The notes: a model not told the origin generated them from the letters alone. 64,000 nucleotides of DNA from Gammaproteobacteria bacterium (GCA_030428105.1 JAUIBE010000003.1:186001-250000), one strand, 5' to 3'. Shown: positions 37,545 through 45,352, numbered from the stretch's first letter. Program-made: numbers and translations.

Positions 37545-37655
37545 TTGAAAGTAGGAGACCCTCTAAAACTCCTCAAAAGGGATGGCAGGCCAACCGTTCG
37601 AACCAGGGGCAGTCACCGACAATTTCGACATTCATCCAAGTCGCACTCAAGTAAT
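37545..37655 (+). pseudogene. hicA: hicA toxin remnant fused in frame to hicB
   Basis: The first half of a HicA mRNA interferase: VGDPLKLLKRDG then VRTRGSHRQFRH, with the catalytic His retained. It stops being HicA after that point; the C-terminal half (normally with the HP...IGTLRSILKQ element) is missing. The frame runs without a stop into hicB, giving a single 110-residue reading frame. Probably a deletion-inactivated toxin. It starts at TTG 37545, 76 bp after attC-like site 3. Confidence 0.75.
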
Positions 37656-37664
37656 ATGAATGAC

Positions 37665-37877
37665 ATGAAGTACGCAGTTGTAATTGAGCAAGGACCGGCT
37701 TCTTTCGGAGTGCATGTGCCGGACCTGCCTGGCTGCATCGCCGTGGGCGAGACCAGGGAAGAAGCATTTCGACTCATCCAGGAGGCCATCGAACTGCACC
37801 TTCTGGGCCTCGATGAAAGCGGCGAAAGCGTTCCGCCGCCATCATCATCGATCGAGTACGTTCACGTCGCTGCGTAG
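37665..37877 (+). CDS. hicB: HicB family antitoxin
   Basis: A 70-residue HicB-like protein: MKYAVVIEQGPASFGVHVPDLPGCIAVGE in pieces typical of the partial RNase H fold (with YAVVIE, DLPGC, ETREEA, IQEAIELHL). No DNA-binding domain is attached, so it is the short type. The toxin partner upstream is truncated, making this an orphan antitoxin; ATG 37656 is an alternative start within the same frame. Confidence 0.85.
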   Translation: MKYAVVIEQGPASFGVHVPDLPGCIAVGETREEAFRLIQEAIELHLLGLDESGESVPPPSSSIEYVHVAA

Positions 37878-37907
37878 CAGAGCAACTGGCGGCATGAACT
37901 CCCGCAA

Positions 37908-38250
37908 ATGAACCTCGCCCAACTCCGCAATTTCGCCCTCTCCCTCCCCGAAGCAGCGGAAGAACCCCACTTCCACATGACATCCTTCCGGGTGCGCAAA
38001 AAGATTTTTTGTCACCGCCGATCCGAAAAAGCCCTACATTCACGTTTTTGTCGGCGATGAGGTTCGTGAACCCATGTTGGCGATGCATCCCGAGTGCGTG
38101 GAGAAGTTGATGTGGGGCAAGAAGGTGGTGGGGCTGCGCGTCAGCCTGGAAGCTGCGGCGCCCGCGTTGGTGAAAGACCTGGTGAAAAAGTCGTGGCAGG
38201 CCAAAGCGCCGAAGACGTTACTGCGGGAACTGGAAGGCAAGGCGAAATGA
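37908..38250 (+). pseudogene. Frameshifted YjbR/MmcQ-like protein gene
   Basis: Starts MNLAQLRNFALSLPEAAEE...FHMTSFRVRKKIF and then, one frame over, continues VTADPKKPYIHVFVGDE...KLMWGKKVVGLRVSLE to a normal YjbR end (ARTLL-type helix). The break is at a run of six T bases near 38012; five T would restore one 113-residue protein. YjbR proteins have a double-wing DNA-binding-like fold of unknown role. Either a recent pseudogene, programmed slippage or a homopolymer sequencing error. Confidence 0.8.
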
Positions 38251-38296
38251 GAAAAGGTGGTCGCAAACTGCGACCTCCTCTAAGCACTCTTTTGGG

Positions 38297-38797
38297 TTAG
38301 GCCCACACCAAACACACCACCAACCCCGCCAAGTACAGCCCAAACCCAAACACCAGGTGGTAAGTGAAGCTGTGCAGCCTCGCCGCCGCGGGGTTGGGCA
38401 GCTTGGCCGAAGCGATGCCGGCGCCCAGAGCTGGCTGCATCACCAGGAATGGCGCAAGTAGCGTCACCACGCCAACGATCAGGGCGGGCGCCAGCGTGGG
38501 CTGTTCCACCCACGCCAACCCCCATCCGACAATCAGGATGCCGGCATAGGCAATGCCGATCAGGTAGTGGGCCACCCACCCGACCAGGCATTCGCCCGCG
38601 ATGGGCCGGGCCGCGGTGATGGGCTGGTGGCGAAACGTTCCCCTGGGCATGTGGCCGAACCAGCGGCCCACCAGGCAATAGTTGGGCGGGGCCACGCCGA
38701 GCAGTGGTTTGCGCACCCATCCCCAGATATCGGCGATGGCGGTTGCGCCCACGCCGGTGGCCACAATGGCGGCCAGGTAGCTGTGAAAGTTTTCCAT
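38297..38797 (-). CDS. DUF2938 family membrane protein
   Basis: A 166-residue membrane protein with about four to five helices and the family features ATGVGATAIADIWGW, NYCLVGRWFGHMPRG and ERRPIAGE-like (ARPIAGECLVGWVAHY). Function is unknown. ATG 38797 has GGGAG upstream. It is divergent from a MerR regulator with a shared promoter region containing a dyad, so it is probably that regulator's target. Confidence 0.85.
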   Translation of the reverse strand: MENFHSYLAAIVATGVGATAIADIWGWVRKPLLGVAPPNYCLVGRWFGHMPRGTFRHQPITAARPIAGECLVGWVAHYLIGIAYAGILIVGWGLAWVEQPTLAPALIVGVVTLLAPFLVMQPALGAGIASAKLPNPAAARLHSFTYHLVFGFGLYLAGLVVCLVWA

Positions 38798-38835
38798 ACA
38801 AACTCCCAATTTCCTTGAACTGGTGGTAGCGTACT

Positions 38836-38855
38836 ACTTCAAGTTAACTTTAAGT
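38836..38855. promoter_or_regulatory. Probable MerR-family operator
   Basis: ACTTCAAGTTAACTTTAAGT is a 20-bp near-perfect dyad (one symmetric pair mismatched) in the 69-bp gap between the divergent DUF2938 and MerR genes, 11 bp before the merR ATG. The form matches operators of MerR proteins. Confidence 0.65.
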
Positions 38856-38866
38856 CAAGAGGCTGT

Positions 38867-39280
38867 ATGGATATTTCCGAAGTGGCCCGCCGATCTGGTC
38901 TTCCCGCTTCCACGTTGCGTTACTACGAGGAAAAGGGCTTGATCCAGTCGACCGGCAGGCATGGGCTGCGCCGCACCTTCGCGCCGGCCGTTGTCGACCA
39001 GTTGTCCCTTATTTCCCTGGGCCGCTCGGCGGGCTTTTCCCTGGACGAGATTGGCCAGATGTTTACCCCCACCGGCCGCCCCCAGCTCGACCGGCAAATG
39101 CTCTCGGACAAGGCCGATCAACTGGACCAGTCAATTAAGAAGCTCACGCGCATGCGGGATGGTTTGCGCCATGCCGCGGCCTGCAGCGCACCCAGCCATC
39201 TGGAGTGCCCCAAGTTCAGGCGGTTGATGAATTTGGCGGCGCACAACGCTCGAAAGGGGCGCAGGAAGGATGTTGGCTAG
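38867..39280 (+). CDS. MerR family transcriptional regulator
   Basis: A 137-residue MerR protein. The N-terminal winged helix reads MDISEVARRSGLPASTLRYYEEKGLI, followed by a long dimerisation helix (LSDKADQLDQSIKKLTRMRDGL) and a short tail with two Cys (AACSAPSHLECPKF) that could bind metal or sense redox. Divergent from the DUF2938 gene with the operator between them; likely controls itself and that gene. Confidence 0.9.
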   Translation: MDISEVARRSGLPASTLRYYEEKGLIQSTGRHGLRRTFAPAVVDQLSLISLGRSAGFSLDEIGQMFTPTGRPQLDRQMLSDKADQLDQSIKKLTRMRDGLRHAAACSAPSHLECPKFRRLMNLAAHNARKGRRKDVG

Positions 39281-39340
39281 CCCCAAGGAGTCCCTTTGGC
39301 CAGGTGCAATCAATCGATCAAGATCAACCGATTAATAAGC

Positions 39341-39418
39341 TTTAACTTATATTATTACTTGATTTATATTAGTTATAACTTATAGTATTGAGATTGTTTT
39401 ATCAGTTTTAACTTATAT
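39341..39418 (+). repeat. Three 33-bp-phased direct repeats upstream of the Fic pair
   Basis: TTTAACTTATAT (39341), TATAACTTATAG (39374) and TTTAACTTATAT (39407) are spaced exactly 33 bp apart, about three helical turns, in a very AT-rich tract that ends 19 bp before the mobile mystery protein A start. Flanking bases are partly repeated too (TTAG/TCAG before the second and third). I read them as an operator bound cooperatively on one DNA face, most likely by the HTH protein encoded next. Confidence 0.7.
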
Positions 39419-39436
39419 TTTTTCAAGCCTTGGCCA

Positions 39437-39901
39437 GTGAAGAAAACCACCCAACAACTACTTATGAAGCAGCTGGATAGGCGCTTACACGCTATTCGGC
39501 GAATTCCTATTGAACAACTGCAGCCCCCAAGGGGAGGCTGGATAGTCGCAATCAGAAAAGCATTGGGAATGAGTGGAAGCTACCTGGCTGAACAAATCGG
39601 GGTTACCCAATCGGCACAGGCTCAGTTTGAAAGGAATGAGCAGGAACGGAGTATTTCGCTACAAACCCTGGAAAAAATCGCCGCTGCACTGGATGCTGAT
39701 CTGGTTTACGCCATTGTGCCAAAAAAGCCGCTCCACAAAACGCTTGAAGAGAGAGCCTTGGAGAAGGCAAGAGAGCGCGTGGATCCGCTGGCACATTCAA
39801 TGGGCCTGGAAAGCCAGGCCACCTCACCGGACCACCTGGAAAGCGATGTTGTGCAAGTTCAACAAGAACTGCTCAAACGCCCCAGAGAGCTGTGGCGCTA
39901 G
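39437..39901 (+). CDS. Mobile mystery protein A, HTH regulator
   Basis: A 154-residue protein of the family known as mobile mystery protein A, found with protein B on mobile DNA. An XRE-type helix-turn-helix covers about residues 35-90 (IRKALGMSGSYLAEQIGVTQSAQAQFE, with ISLQTLEKIAAAL). It opens with the family-like KKTTQQLLMKQLDRRL from a GTG start and overlaps the next gene by 10 bp. By analogy with toxin-antitoxin pairs it may repress the operon and restrain the Fic protein; this is inferred. Confidence 0.85.
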   Translation: MKKTTQQLLMKQLDRRLHAIRRIPIEQLQPPRGGWIVAIRKALGMSGSYLAEQIGVTQSAQAQFERNEQERSISLQTLEKIAAALDADLVYAIVPKKPLHKTLEERALEKARERVDPLAHSMGLESQATSPDHLESDVVQVQQELLKRPRELWR

Positions 39902-40491
39902 GTGATGCACACGCCCCGGGCGCAACGCCGCTTGATCCGGATGAACTCGAGGGATTAATTCCGCCACACATCACCACGCAAGGCGAGCTAAACGAGTGGG
40001 AGCAGAGCAACATCATCAAGGGGCAAGACTGGGCATTGAGGTCCAGAAACGCCAACGCCAATCGAGTGCTGACAGACCGTTTTGTGCGGCTACTGCACAA
40101 GAGGATGTTCGACGATACCTGGCGTTGGGCGGGCGAGTACCGGACCTCCGGTAAAAACATCGGTATCGAATGGATACATATTCCCGAACAGGTGAAAGTG
40201 GCGTGTGAGAACGCACAACACTGGGTGGAAAACCAGGTATTTGAACCGTCCGAGCTATGTGTACGACTTCATCATCGGCTGGTTGTGATCCACCCGTTTC
40301 CGAACGGCAATGGCAGACACGCAAGGTTGCTTGCTGATCTGCTGTTGATGAGACACTTTAGAGTCAAGCGCCTGTCCTGGGGTGGTCAGGACCTCACTCG
40401 CCCCGGCGATAACCGTGAACGATACCTCAGTGCGCTTAGAGAAGCCGACCAGGGGGCGTTTTCTCCGCTGCTTGAGTTTGCGACGCAATAA
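39892..40491 (+). CDS. Mobile mystery protein B, Fic domain
   Basis: A 199-residue Fic protein. The active-site motif is HPFPNGNGRHAR, with the catalytic His and the GNGR phosphate loop; the usual acidic residue before GNGR is Asn. The N-terminus has TPLDPDELEGLIP and ELNEWEQ, shared by mobile mystery protein B. Fic enzymes usually transfer AMP or another nucleotide moiety to a target protein; the Asn could change metal use or substrate. It starts at a GTG overlapping gene A and likely forms a two-gene toxin-regulator unit. Confidence 0.88.
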   Translation: MALGDAHAPGATPLDPDELEGLIPPHITTQGELNEWEQSNIIKGQDWALRSRNANANRVLTDRFVRLLHKRMFDDTWRWAGEYRTSGKNIGIEWIHIPEQVKVACENAQHWVENQVFEPSELCVRLHHRLVVIHPFPNGNGRHARLLADLLLMRHFRVKRLSWGGQDLTRPGDNRERYLSALREADQGAFSPLLEFATQ

Positions 40492-40566
40492 CGCGTTTGA
40501 TGAAGCGGTAAAAATGGAATCGAACGAATAGGACACGAACAATGTTTAGAGACTGTGGGAGCATCC

Positions 40567-41010
40567 ATGTTTAAACAAATAAGCCAGGTTTTAGGTGGGC
40601 TGGCCGTCCTTATTTCGCTGCTCCTGGTGGCTTACGAGCTGAAGCGCAACAATGACATCAGGGTGGTGGAAAGCCAGTACGAATTGCTCTCGTTGCAGAC
40701 CGAACTGCGGTCCATGCTTGCCGACCCAAACGTGCTTCGGGTGGTGATGACCCGGGACTATAAGTCGCTGAGCGAAGAAGAGCGGATACTGTTCATGAGC
40801 ACCATCATGGGCTGGTTTGATTTGTTTGAGCTGGTCTTCCTGGCAGCGGAACAGGATGTGCTTTCAGAAGAGCAGTTCAGGGCGTGGAACGTGGCAGCAT
40901 GCAACCTGCCCGACCATTGGCTTGCCGCGTTTTCCGAAACTATAGGCCCCGACACCTACATGGAGTCTGTGGTCAACCGCTTGAATGAGTGCGTTGACGG
41001 CCGGCAGTAG
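40567..41010 (+). CDS. Uncharacterised single-helix membrane protein
   Basis: A 147-residue protein with one N-terminal membrane helix (LGGLAVLISLLLVAYEL) and a soluble helical part with conserved-looking acidic and aromatic residues (MGWFDLFELVFLAAEQDVLSEEQF). It resembles a common family of short marine-bacterial proteins with no defined role. ATG 40567 follows GGGAG; a GTG 12 bases earlier is less likely. It stands alone after the Fic pair. Confidence 0.75.
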   Translation: MFKQISQVLGGLAVLISLLLVAYELKRNNDIRVVESQYELLSLQTELRSMLADPNVLRVVMTRDYKSLSEEERILFMSTIMGWFDLFELVFLAAEQDVLSEEQFRAWNVAACNLPDHWLAAFSETIGPDTYMESVVNRLNECVDGRQ

Positions 41011-41171
41011 CAGCAATATCGAGTGGCAAAATCCAAACTCTCGCTTCGGCTGAGACAGCTTTCGCCGAACCTGCGCAAGCCAACAGGAAACCCGGTCACA
41101 TCACTTTCATCAAATAGCGGTTAGAATTCAGCTAGCGCCGTTCTGGCCCAACCCCCATCGAGGAGCGTTCC

Positions 41172-42728
41172 ATGTTAGCGATCCAGCGTTTTGTTGCCAT
41201 TCCCCTCACCCTCCTGGCAGTCACTGCCTGGGCCGAGGAGCCGACCCCGGGATACAACCACGAGATTCCGCAGAAGATCATGACGCCGGATACGGTTGAA
41301 ACCCGCATCGGCACCCTGGAGTTTTTCGATGGCATGCCCTTGCCGGATACGGTTGATACTTTGTACGAAAACCTCCTGCTCATGCGTGCCGTGGATACCT
41401 TTTTGAATGGCATTCCCGCCACCTCCATCGAGGGCATACGCGAAGGCCTGGCGGATGTCGGCGCGGACGCCTCCAACAAGGTGGTCATTTTCGATGAGCT
41501 GATGGATTCCGCACCGCTGTTCCTCACCGGCAATACCGATACGGTTTATGCACTCGCGGCGCTCAACCTGCACACCGATGGCCCGACCGTCGTTGAGGTT
41601 CCACCCAAGTGTGGGCCCGGCACGGTGAACGATGCCTACTTCCGCTTCGTTACCGACATGGGCATTCCCGGGCCGGATGCGGGCAACGGTGGCAAGTACC
41701 TGATCCTGCCGCCCGATTACGAGGGCGACCTTAAAGGCAAGATCGGCAGCGTGGAAACCACGATTGACGGTGAAACCTATTACGTTTCCCAGTCGCCGAG
41801 CTACGTCAACATCATCGTTCTGCGCGGTTTTCTTGTCGACGGCAAGCCCGATGCCGCCACCGCCAACTTCGAGGACGGCCTCAAGATTTACCCCTATGGC
41901 AAGCAGGACCAGGCCCCGGAGATGGAGTTCATCAGTGGCTCGGCCAAGAGCTTCAACACCATCCACGCCAACAACTATGAATTCTTTGAAGAGCTGCATA
42001 CCGTAATCGATCGCGAACCGGTGGGCCTGCTCGACCCGCAGACCCGCGGAATCTTCTCCTCGGTCGGCATCATCAAGGGCCAGCCGTTCGCCCCCACCGA
42101 TGCGCAGAAAGAAGTGCTCACCGAGGCAGTGGCCATCGCCAACGCCACCGCCCGGGCCATCGCCTTCCGCCCGCGGCTCGATGGCGCCAAAATCTACGGC
42201 GAAGGTGGCTGGTTCACCGGGTTCGTTGGCGGCGACTATCGCTGGCTGATCGAAGACGGCAAGGGCGGCCGTAACATCGACGCGCGCACCTTGTTCTTCT
42301 ACGTTGCCACGGTGAACACCCCCGCCATGGTGCTGAAGATGGTGGGTCGCGGCTCGCAGTATGCGATGAACGTTACCGATGCCCAGGGCGATTACCTCGA
42401 TGGCTCCAAAAACTACACCCTGAACATTCCCGCCAATGTTCCGGCCAAAGATTTCTGGTCGGTGGTCGTTTACGACCCCCAGACCCGCTCCGAGCTGCAG
42501 ACCGGCCAGACGTTCCCCAGCCGCAACAACAAGCGCGATGAGCTGATCGAGAACGACGATGGTTCAGTCACCCTGTACTTCGGGCCCGAGGCGCCGGCAG
42601 GAAAAGAAAACAACTGGATCCAGACCGTTCCCGGCAAAGCGTGGTTCGTGTTGCTGCGCCTCTATGGGCCGCTGGAGCCATGGTTCGACAAGACCTGGCG
42701 GCCGGGTGAATTTGAACTTGTTCAGTAA
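41172..42728 (+). CDS. Exported DUF1254/DUF1214 protein
   Basis: A 518-residue protein with a signal peptide (LAIQRFVAIPLTLLAVTAWAEE), then a DUF1254 domain (about 40-200, LLMRAVDTFL, TGNTDTVYALAALNL) and a C-terminal DUF1214 domain (about 400-510, AMNVTDAQGDYLDGSKNYTLNIP, RLYGPLEPWFDKTWRP). The pair is widespread in environmental bacteria and lacks a proven function. GAGGAG precedes the ATG. It ends 24 bp before the antitoxin gene. Confidence 0.88.
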   Translation: MLAIQRFVAIPLTLLAVTAWAEEPTPGYNHEIPQKIMTPDTVETRIGTLEFFDGMPLPDTVDTLYENLLLMRAVDTFLNGIPATSIEGIREGLADVGADASNKVVIFDELMDSAPLFLTGNTDTVYALAALNLHTDGPTVVEVPPKCGPGTVNDAYFRFVTDMGIPGPDAGNGGKYLILPPDYEGDLKGKIGSVETTIDGETYYVSQSPSYVNIIVLRGFLVDGKPDAATANFEDGLKIYPYGKQDQAPEMEFISGSAKSFNTIHANNYEFFEELHTVIDREPVGLLDPQTRGIFSSVGIIKGQPFAPTDAQKEVLTEAVAIANATARAIAFRPRLDGAKIYGEGGWFTGFVGGDYRWLIEDGKGGRNIDARTLFFYVATVNTPAMVLKMVGRGSQYAMNVTDAQGDYLDGSKNYTLNIPANVPAKDFWSVVVYDPQTRSELQTGQTFPSRNNKRDELIENDDGSVTLYFGPEAPAGKENNWIQTVPGKAWFVLLRLYGPLEPWFDKTWRPGEFELVQ

Positions 42729-42730
42729 AA

Positions 42731-42749
42731 TGTACTACTTTAGTATCAC
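42731..42749. promoter_or_regulatory. Dyad operator of the Phd/ParE pair
   Basis: GTACTA-CTT-TAGTAT is an inverted repeat directly upstream (4 bp) of the antitoxin ATG, the usual place for antitoxin autorepression. Confidence 0.6.
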
Positions 42750-42752
42750 ATT

Positions 42753-43010
42753 ATGCGAACTGAACTGGTCACCACCTTAAAGCGCAAGGCAACAGACCTG
42801 CTTTCCGACCTTGGGCGGGATAAAGAACCCATCCTGATCACCCAGCATGGCCTGCCATCGGCCTACCTGGTCGACGTGGAAAGTTTCGAGCGCCTGCTGT
42901 CGCGGATGAACATCCTGGAGGGCATAGCCCGGGGCGAACGCGCCATCGATGACGGCAGAACGCTCACCAATGACGAGGCGAAAACCAAACTCGCGCGATG
43001 GCTGAAATAA
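42753..43010 (+). CDS. Phd/YefM family antitoxin
   Basis: An 85-residue antitoxin. The DNA-binding N-terminus reads LKRKATDLLSDLGRDKEPILITQHGLP in pieces typical of Phd/YefM, with SAYLVDVESFERLL at the middle and an acidic, flexible C-terminus (RTLTNDEAKTKLARWLK) for binding the toxin. It overlaps the toxin start by 13 bp. Confidence 0.93.
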   Translation: MRTELVTTLKRKATDLLSDLGRDKEPILITQHGLPSAYLVDVESFERLLSRMNILEGIARGERAIDDGRTLTNDEAKTKLARWLK

Positions 43011-43312
43011 TTTGGACCGAACCAGCCCTGGCCGACCTTGAAGCCATCGCCGACTACATCGCCATTGAAAACCCTGCCGCGGCCGCTGCGTTTGTAAGAC
43101 GTGTGTTCGATCACATCGATAAACTTGCGCAGCATCCACACCTGGGGCCCGTTCCCGAAGAGCTGGAGGGCACACGCTATCGGCAAATCGTTGAACCCCC
43201 ATGCCGGATTTTCTACCGCCACTCCGATAGCAGCGTATTGATTCTGCATGTGATGAGAAGTGAGCGCCTCGTCAGGGTGGAAAAACTTGGACGGAGTGAG
43301 GAGCAGCCTTGA
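42998..43312 (+). CDS. ParE/RelE family toxin
   Basis: A 104-residue toxin with the ParE pattern: IIWTEPALADLEAIADYIA, RRVFDHIDKLAQHPHLG, GTRYRQIVEPPCRIFYRH and a C-terminal VLILHVMRSER. ParE proteins inhibit DNA gyrase, RelE proteins cut mRNA at the ribosome; ParE is more likely because of the N-terminal helical hairpin. Coupled to the antitoxin upstream and to a small membrane-protein gene downstream. Confidence 0.93.
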   Translation: MAEIIWTEPALADLEAIADYIAIENPAAAAAFVRRVFDHIDKLAQHPHLGPVPEELEGTRYRQIVEPPCRIFYRHSDSSVLILHVMRSERLVRVEKLGRSEEQP

Positions 43313-43482
43313 CCATCGCGTTTGAATTTGGCTTTGGTCACTTCGTGGCCGGACATAGCTGGGGCCGCCTGTTGGCCGATTACAACCTGCTCACCGGGCA
43401 TGTTTGGGTTTTGTTCCTGCTGTGGGTGCTGGTGGTACCCATCGTTGTTTACACCCAATCCCAGGGTCGCTTCGGCGGATGA
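43309..43482 (+). CDS. Small membrane protein coupled to the toxin gene
   Basis: A 57-residue ORF starting at TTG 43309, which overlaps the toxin stop (TTGA), with GAGTGAGGAG upstream. It has an amphipathic start (EFGFGHFVAGHSWGRLLADY) and one membrane helix (VWVLFLLWVLVVPIVV). Codon use is like its neighbours and the ribosome site is good. I do not recognise a family. Whether it belongs to the toxin-antitoxin unit is open. Confidence 0.65.
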   Translation: MTIAFEFGFGHFVAGHSWGRLLADYNLLTGHVWVLFLLWVLVVPIVVYTQSQGRFGG

Positions 43483-43523
43483 TCTAAACTCAACCGCACC
43501 CAAACAACCGAGTCGCACCAACC

Positions 43524-44207
43524 TTGTTCACCAAACTCTTTTCCGAATCCTGGTCTTTCTTTAACGCCCACTTCGTGATGTTCTGCTGGCTGCTGTTGCC
43601 CATCGCACTGCCGGTGGAGTTGCTGCTCACGCTCTACGATGCCTACATGGTGGATGAGTCCACCTCATTTTTGCGCGCCATTACGCCTTCGCTGCTCTCT
43701 ATGGCCATTTCCGCCATCTGGACAGCCGCGCTGATCTTCTACATTGCATCGGCAGTTGGCGGCGAGCGCCTCGCGATCAAGCGCGCCTGGCAGCTTGGCC
43801 TGGAATACTGGTTGCCCACGGTCATCACGCTGGTGCTTACCTACGTGGCGGTGTTTGCCGGGCTGATGGTGTTCATCATTCCGGGCATCTTTTTTGGGAT
43901 TAAGCTCTCTTTCGCCTTTTTCGAGGTGCTGCTTGCCAACCGCTCACCCATCGAGGGGATCAAGCACAGCTGGCATCTCACCACCGGGCATGGCGGCAAA
44001 ATCCTCGCTGGCGCATGCGCGATATTCGGCCCGATTTACCTGCTGTACATTGGCGCCGGAGTCTCCATTCCTCACGGCAGCGGCTCTTACCTCTTCGCCT
44101 ACACCCTGCTTAGTGTCGTGTCTGTACTGCTCAGCGCTTTCTACACCGTGTTCCTGTATCGCATTTACTGGATTGCGCGCGAGGACCAGCGCGCTGAGGG
44201 CGGGTAA
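43524..44207 (+). CDS. YciC-like integral membrane protein
   Basis: A 227-residue membrane protein with about six helices. The pattern (SFFNAHFVMFCWLLLPIALP, GVKRAW-like AIKRAWQLGLEYW, and a loop with NRSPIEGIKHSWHLTTGH) resembles YciC/UPF0259 and related inner-membrane proteins of unknown role. The TTG start at 43524 lacks a clear ribosome site; ATG 43578 is possible. No operon partner is evident except the next gene, 14 bp away. Confidence 0.7.
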   Translation: MFTKLFSESWSFFNAHFVMFCWLLLPIALPVELLLTLYDAYMVDESTSFLRAITPSLLSMAISAIWTAALIFYIASAVGGERLAIKRAWQLGLEYWLPTVITLVLTYVAVFAGLMVFIIPGIFFGIKLSFAFFEVLLANRSPIEGIKHSWHLTTGHGGKILAGACAIFGPIYLLYIGAGVSIPHGSGSYLFAYTLLSVVSVLLSAFYTVFLYRIYWIAREDQRAEGG

Positions 44208-44221
44208 GCGGGACTTTGGTT

Positions 44222-44782
44222 ATGCCCAATCAGCCTGCCCACTTTGAAACCAAACTGATTCGCCCTGCGAAACCGGGCGACGATGAGCCATGGGCGTTTC
44301 TTGTGCTGCCCAAATCCGCCAGCGAGAAACTTCCACGGCGGGGCCGCACAACGGTGCAAGGCACGCTCAATGGCCAGCCCTTTCAGGCCACGCTGGAGCC
44401 GGACGGCCAAAAAAGCCATTGGCTCAAAGTGGACAAAGCGCTTTTGGATGCTGCCGGCGCCGAGCCGGGCGACCGCGTGGCGGTGGAGGTGTCTCCGGTT
44501 GAAGCAGAGCCAGAGCCTGCGGTGCCCGACGACCTGGCTGAAGCGCTTGAAGCTGACCCAGAAGCTCAAGCGGTGTGGGACGCAACAACCACCATCGCCC
44601 GCGTCGACTGGATTCACTGGGTTGAATCGGCCAAGCAGGCCAAGACCCGCGCCAGCCGCATCGACGGTGCCCGCGACATGCTGGCCTCGGGCAAGAAGCG
44701 GGTGTGCTGCTTCGACCCGTCCGGCTTCTACAGCAAGGCCCTCAGCGCGCCTAAAGCCGCAGATGAGCAAGCCAATGGCTGA
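44222..44782 (+). CDS. DUF1905 and YdeI/OmdA domain protein
   Basis: A 186-residue cytoplasmic protein with an N-terminal DUF1905 beta-barrel (FETKLIRPAKPGDDEPWAFLVLP, RRGRTTVQGTLNGQPF) and a C-terminal YdeI/OmpD-associated helical part (ATTTIARVDWIHWVESAKQAKTRASRI, GARDMLASGKKRVCCF). The fusion is common in Proteobacteria; no function is proven. Its 3' end overlaps the next gene by 20 bp. Confidence 0.88.
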   Translation: MPNQPAHFETKLIRPAKPGDDEPWAFLVLPKSASEKLPRRGRTTVQGTLNGQPFQATLEPDGQKSHWLKVDKALLDAAGAEPGDRVAVEVSPVEAEPEPAVPDDLAEALEADPEAQAVWDATTTIARVDWIHWVESAKQAKTRASRIDGARDMLASGKKRVCCFDPSGFYSKALSAPKAADEQANG

Positions 44783-45281
44783 GCAAAACCCGGGCACCCT
44801 GCTCTTCTTCTGCGGCAAGATGGGTGCTGGCAAATCGACCCACTCAGTGAAGCTGGCCAGCGAGCAAAACGCCGTTCTGCTCTCCGAGGATGCGTGGCTT
44901 GCGCAGATTTACCCCAAGCAAATCGGCACCTTCGACGATTACCTGAAGTTCTCCAACCAACTTCGCCCGCTGGTGAGAAACCTGGTCCAGGACATCCTGC
45001 GCACCGGCACCAGCGTGGTCATGGATTTTCCGGCCAACACCGCTTCGCAGCGAAGCTGGTTCAATAACCTGTGCGGCGAGATCGGCGCACCGCACGAGAT
45101 GATTTACCTGCAGGCCAGCAACGAAACCTGCCTGCGCCACATTGCCCGCCGGCGCGAAGAGCAACCAGGGCGCGCCGCCTTCGATACCGAGGAGGTGTTC
45201 CTCCAGGTGACGCGTTTTTTTGAGGAGCCTTCGGAAGAAGAAGCGCTTACAGTTAGAATCATTGAAGCAGGCGCTACGTAG
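44763..45281 (+). CDS. Small P-loop ATP-binding kinase-like protein
   Basis: A 172-residue P-loop protein (LLFFCGKMGAGKSTHSVKLA) with LSEDAW and a lid-like RRREEQPGRAAFDTEEV. It looks like the AAA_33/zeta-toxin-like kinase family that phosphorylates small molecules or sugars. The start is either ATG 44763 or ATG 44775; I took the first. It overlaps the DUF1905 gene. The substrate is unknown. Confidence 0.85.
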   Translation: MSKPMAEQNPGTLLFFCGKMGAGKSTHSVKLASEQNAVLLSEDAWLAQIYPKQIGTFDDYLKFSNQLRPLVRNLVQDILRTGTSVVMDFPANTASQRSWFNNLCGEIGAPHEMIYLQASNETCLRHIARRREEQPGRAAFDTEEVFLQVTRFFEEPSEEEALTVRIIEAGAT

Positions 45282-45352
45282 CCATCCTCATTGGCGCGGT
45301 AATTGCGGTCCTGCCGAGTGGGCAGAGAGTTATAACAAGTAAAGGGGGAGCC

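Noticed and set aside
39341-39418. Possible short CRISPR array (three repeats at 33-bp steps)
   Set aside because: The repeated core is only 12 bp, the spacers are partly repeated too, no cas genes are present, and the position just before a start codon fits an operator.
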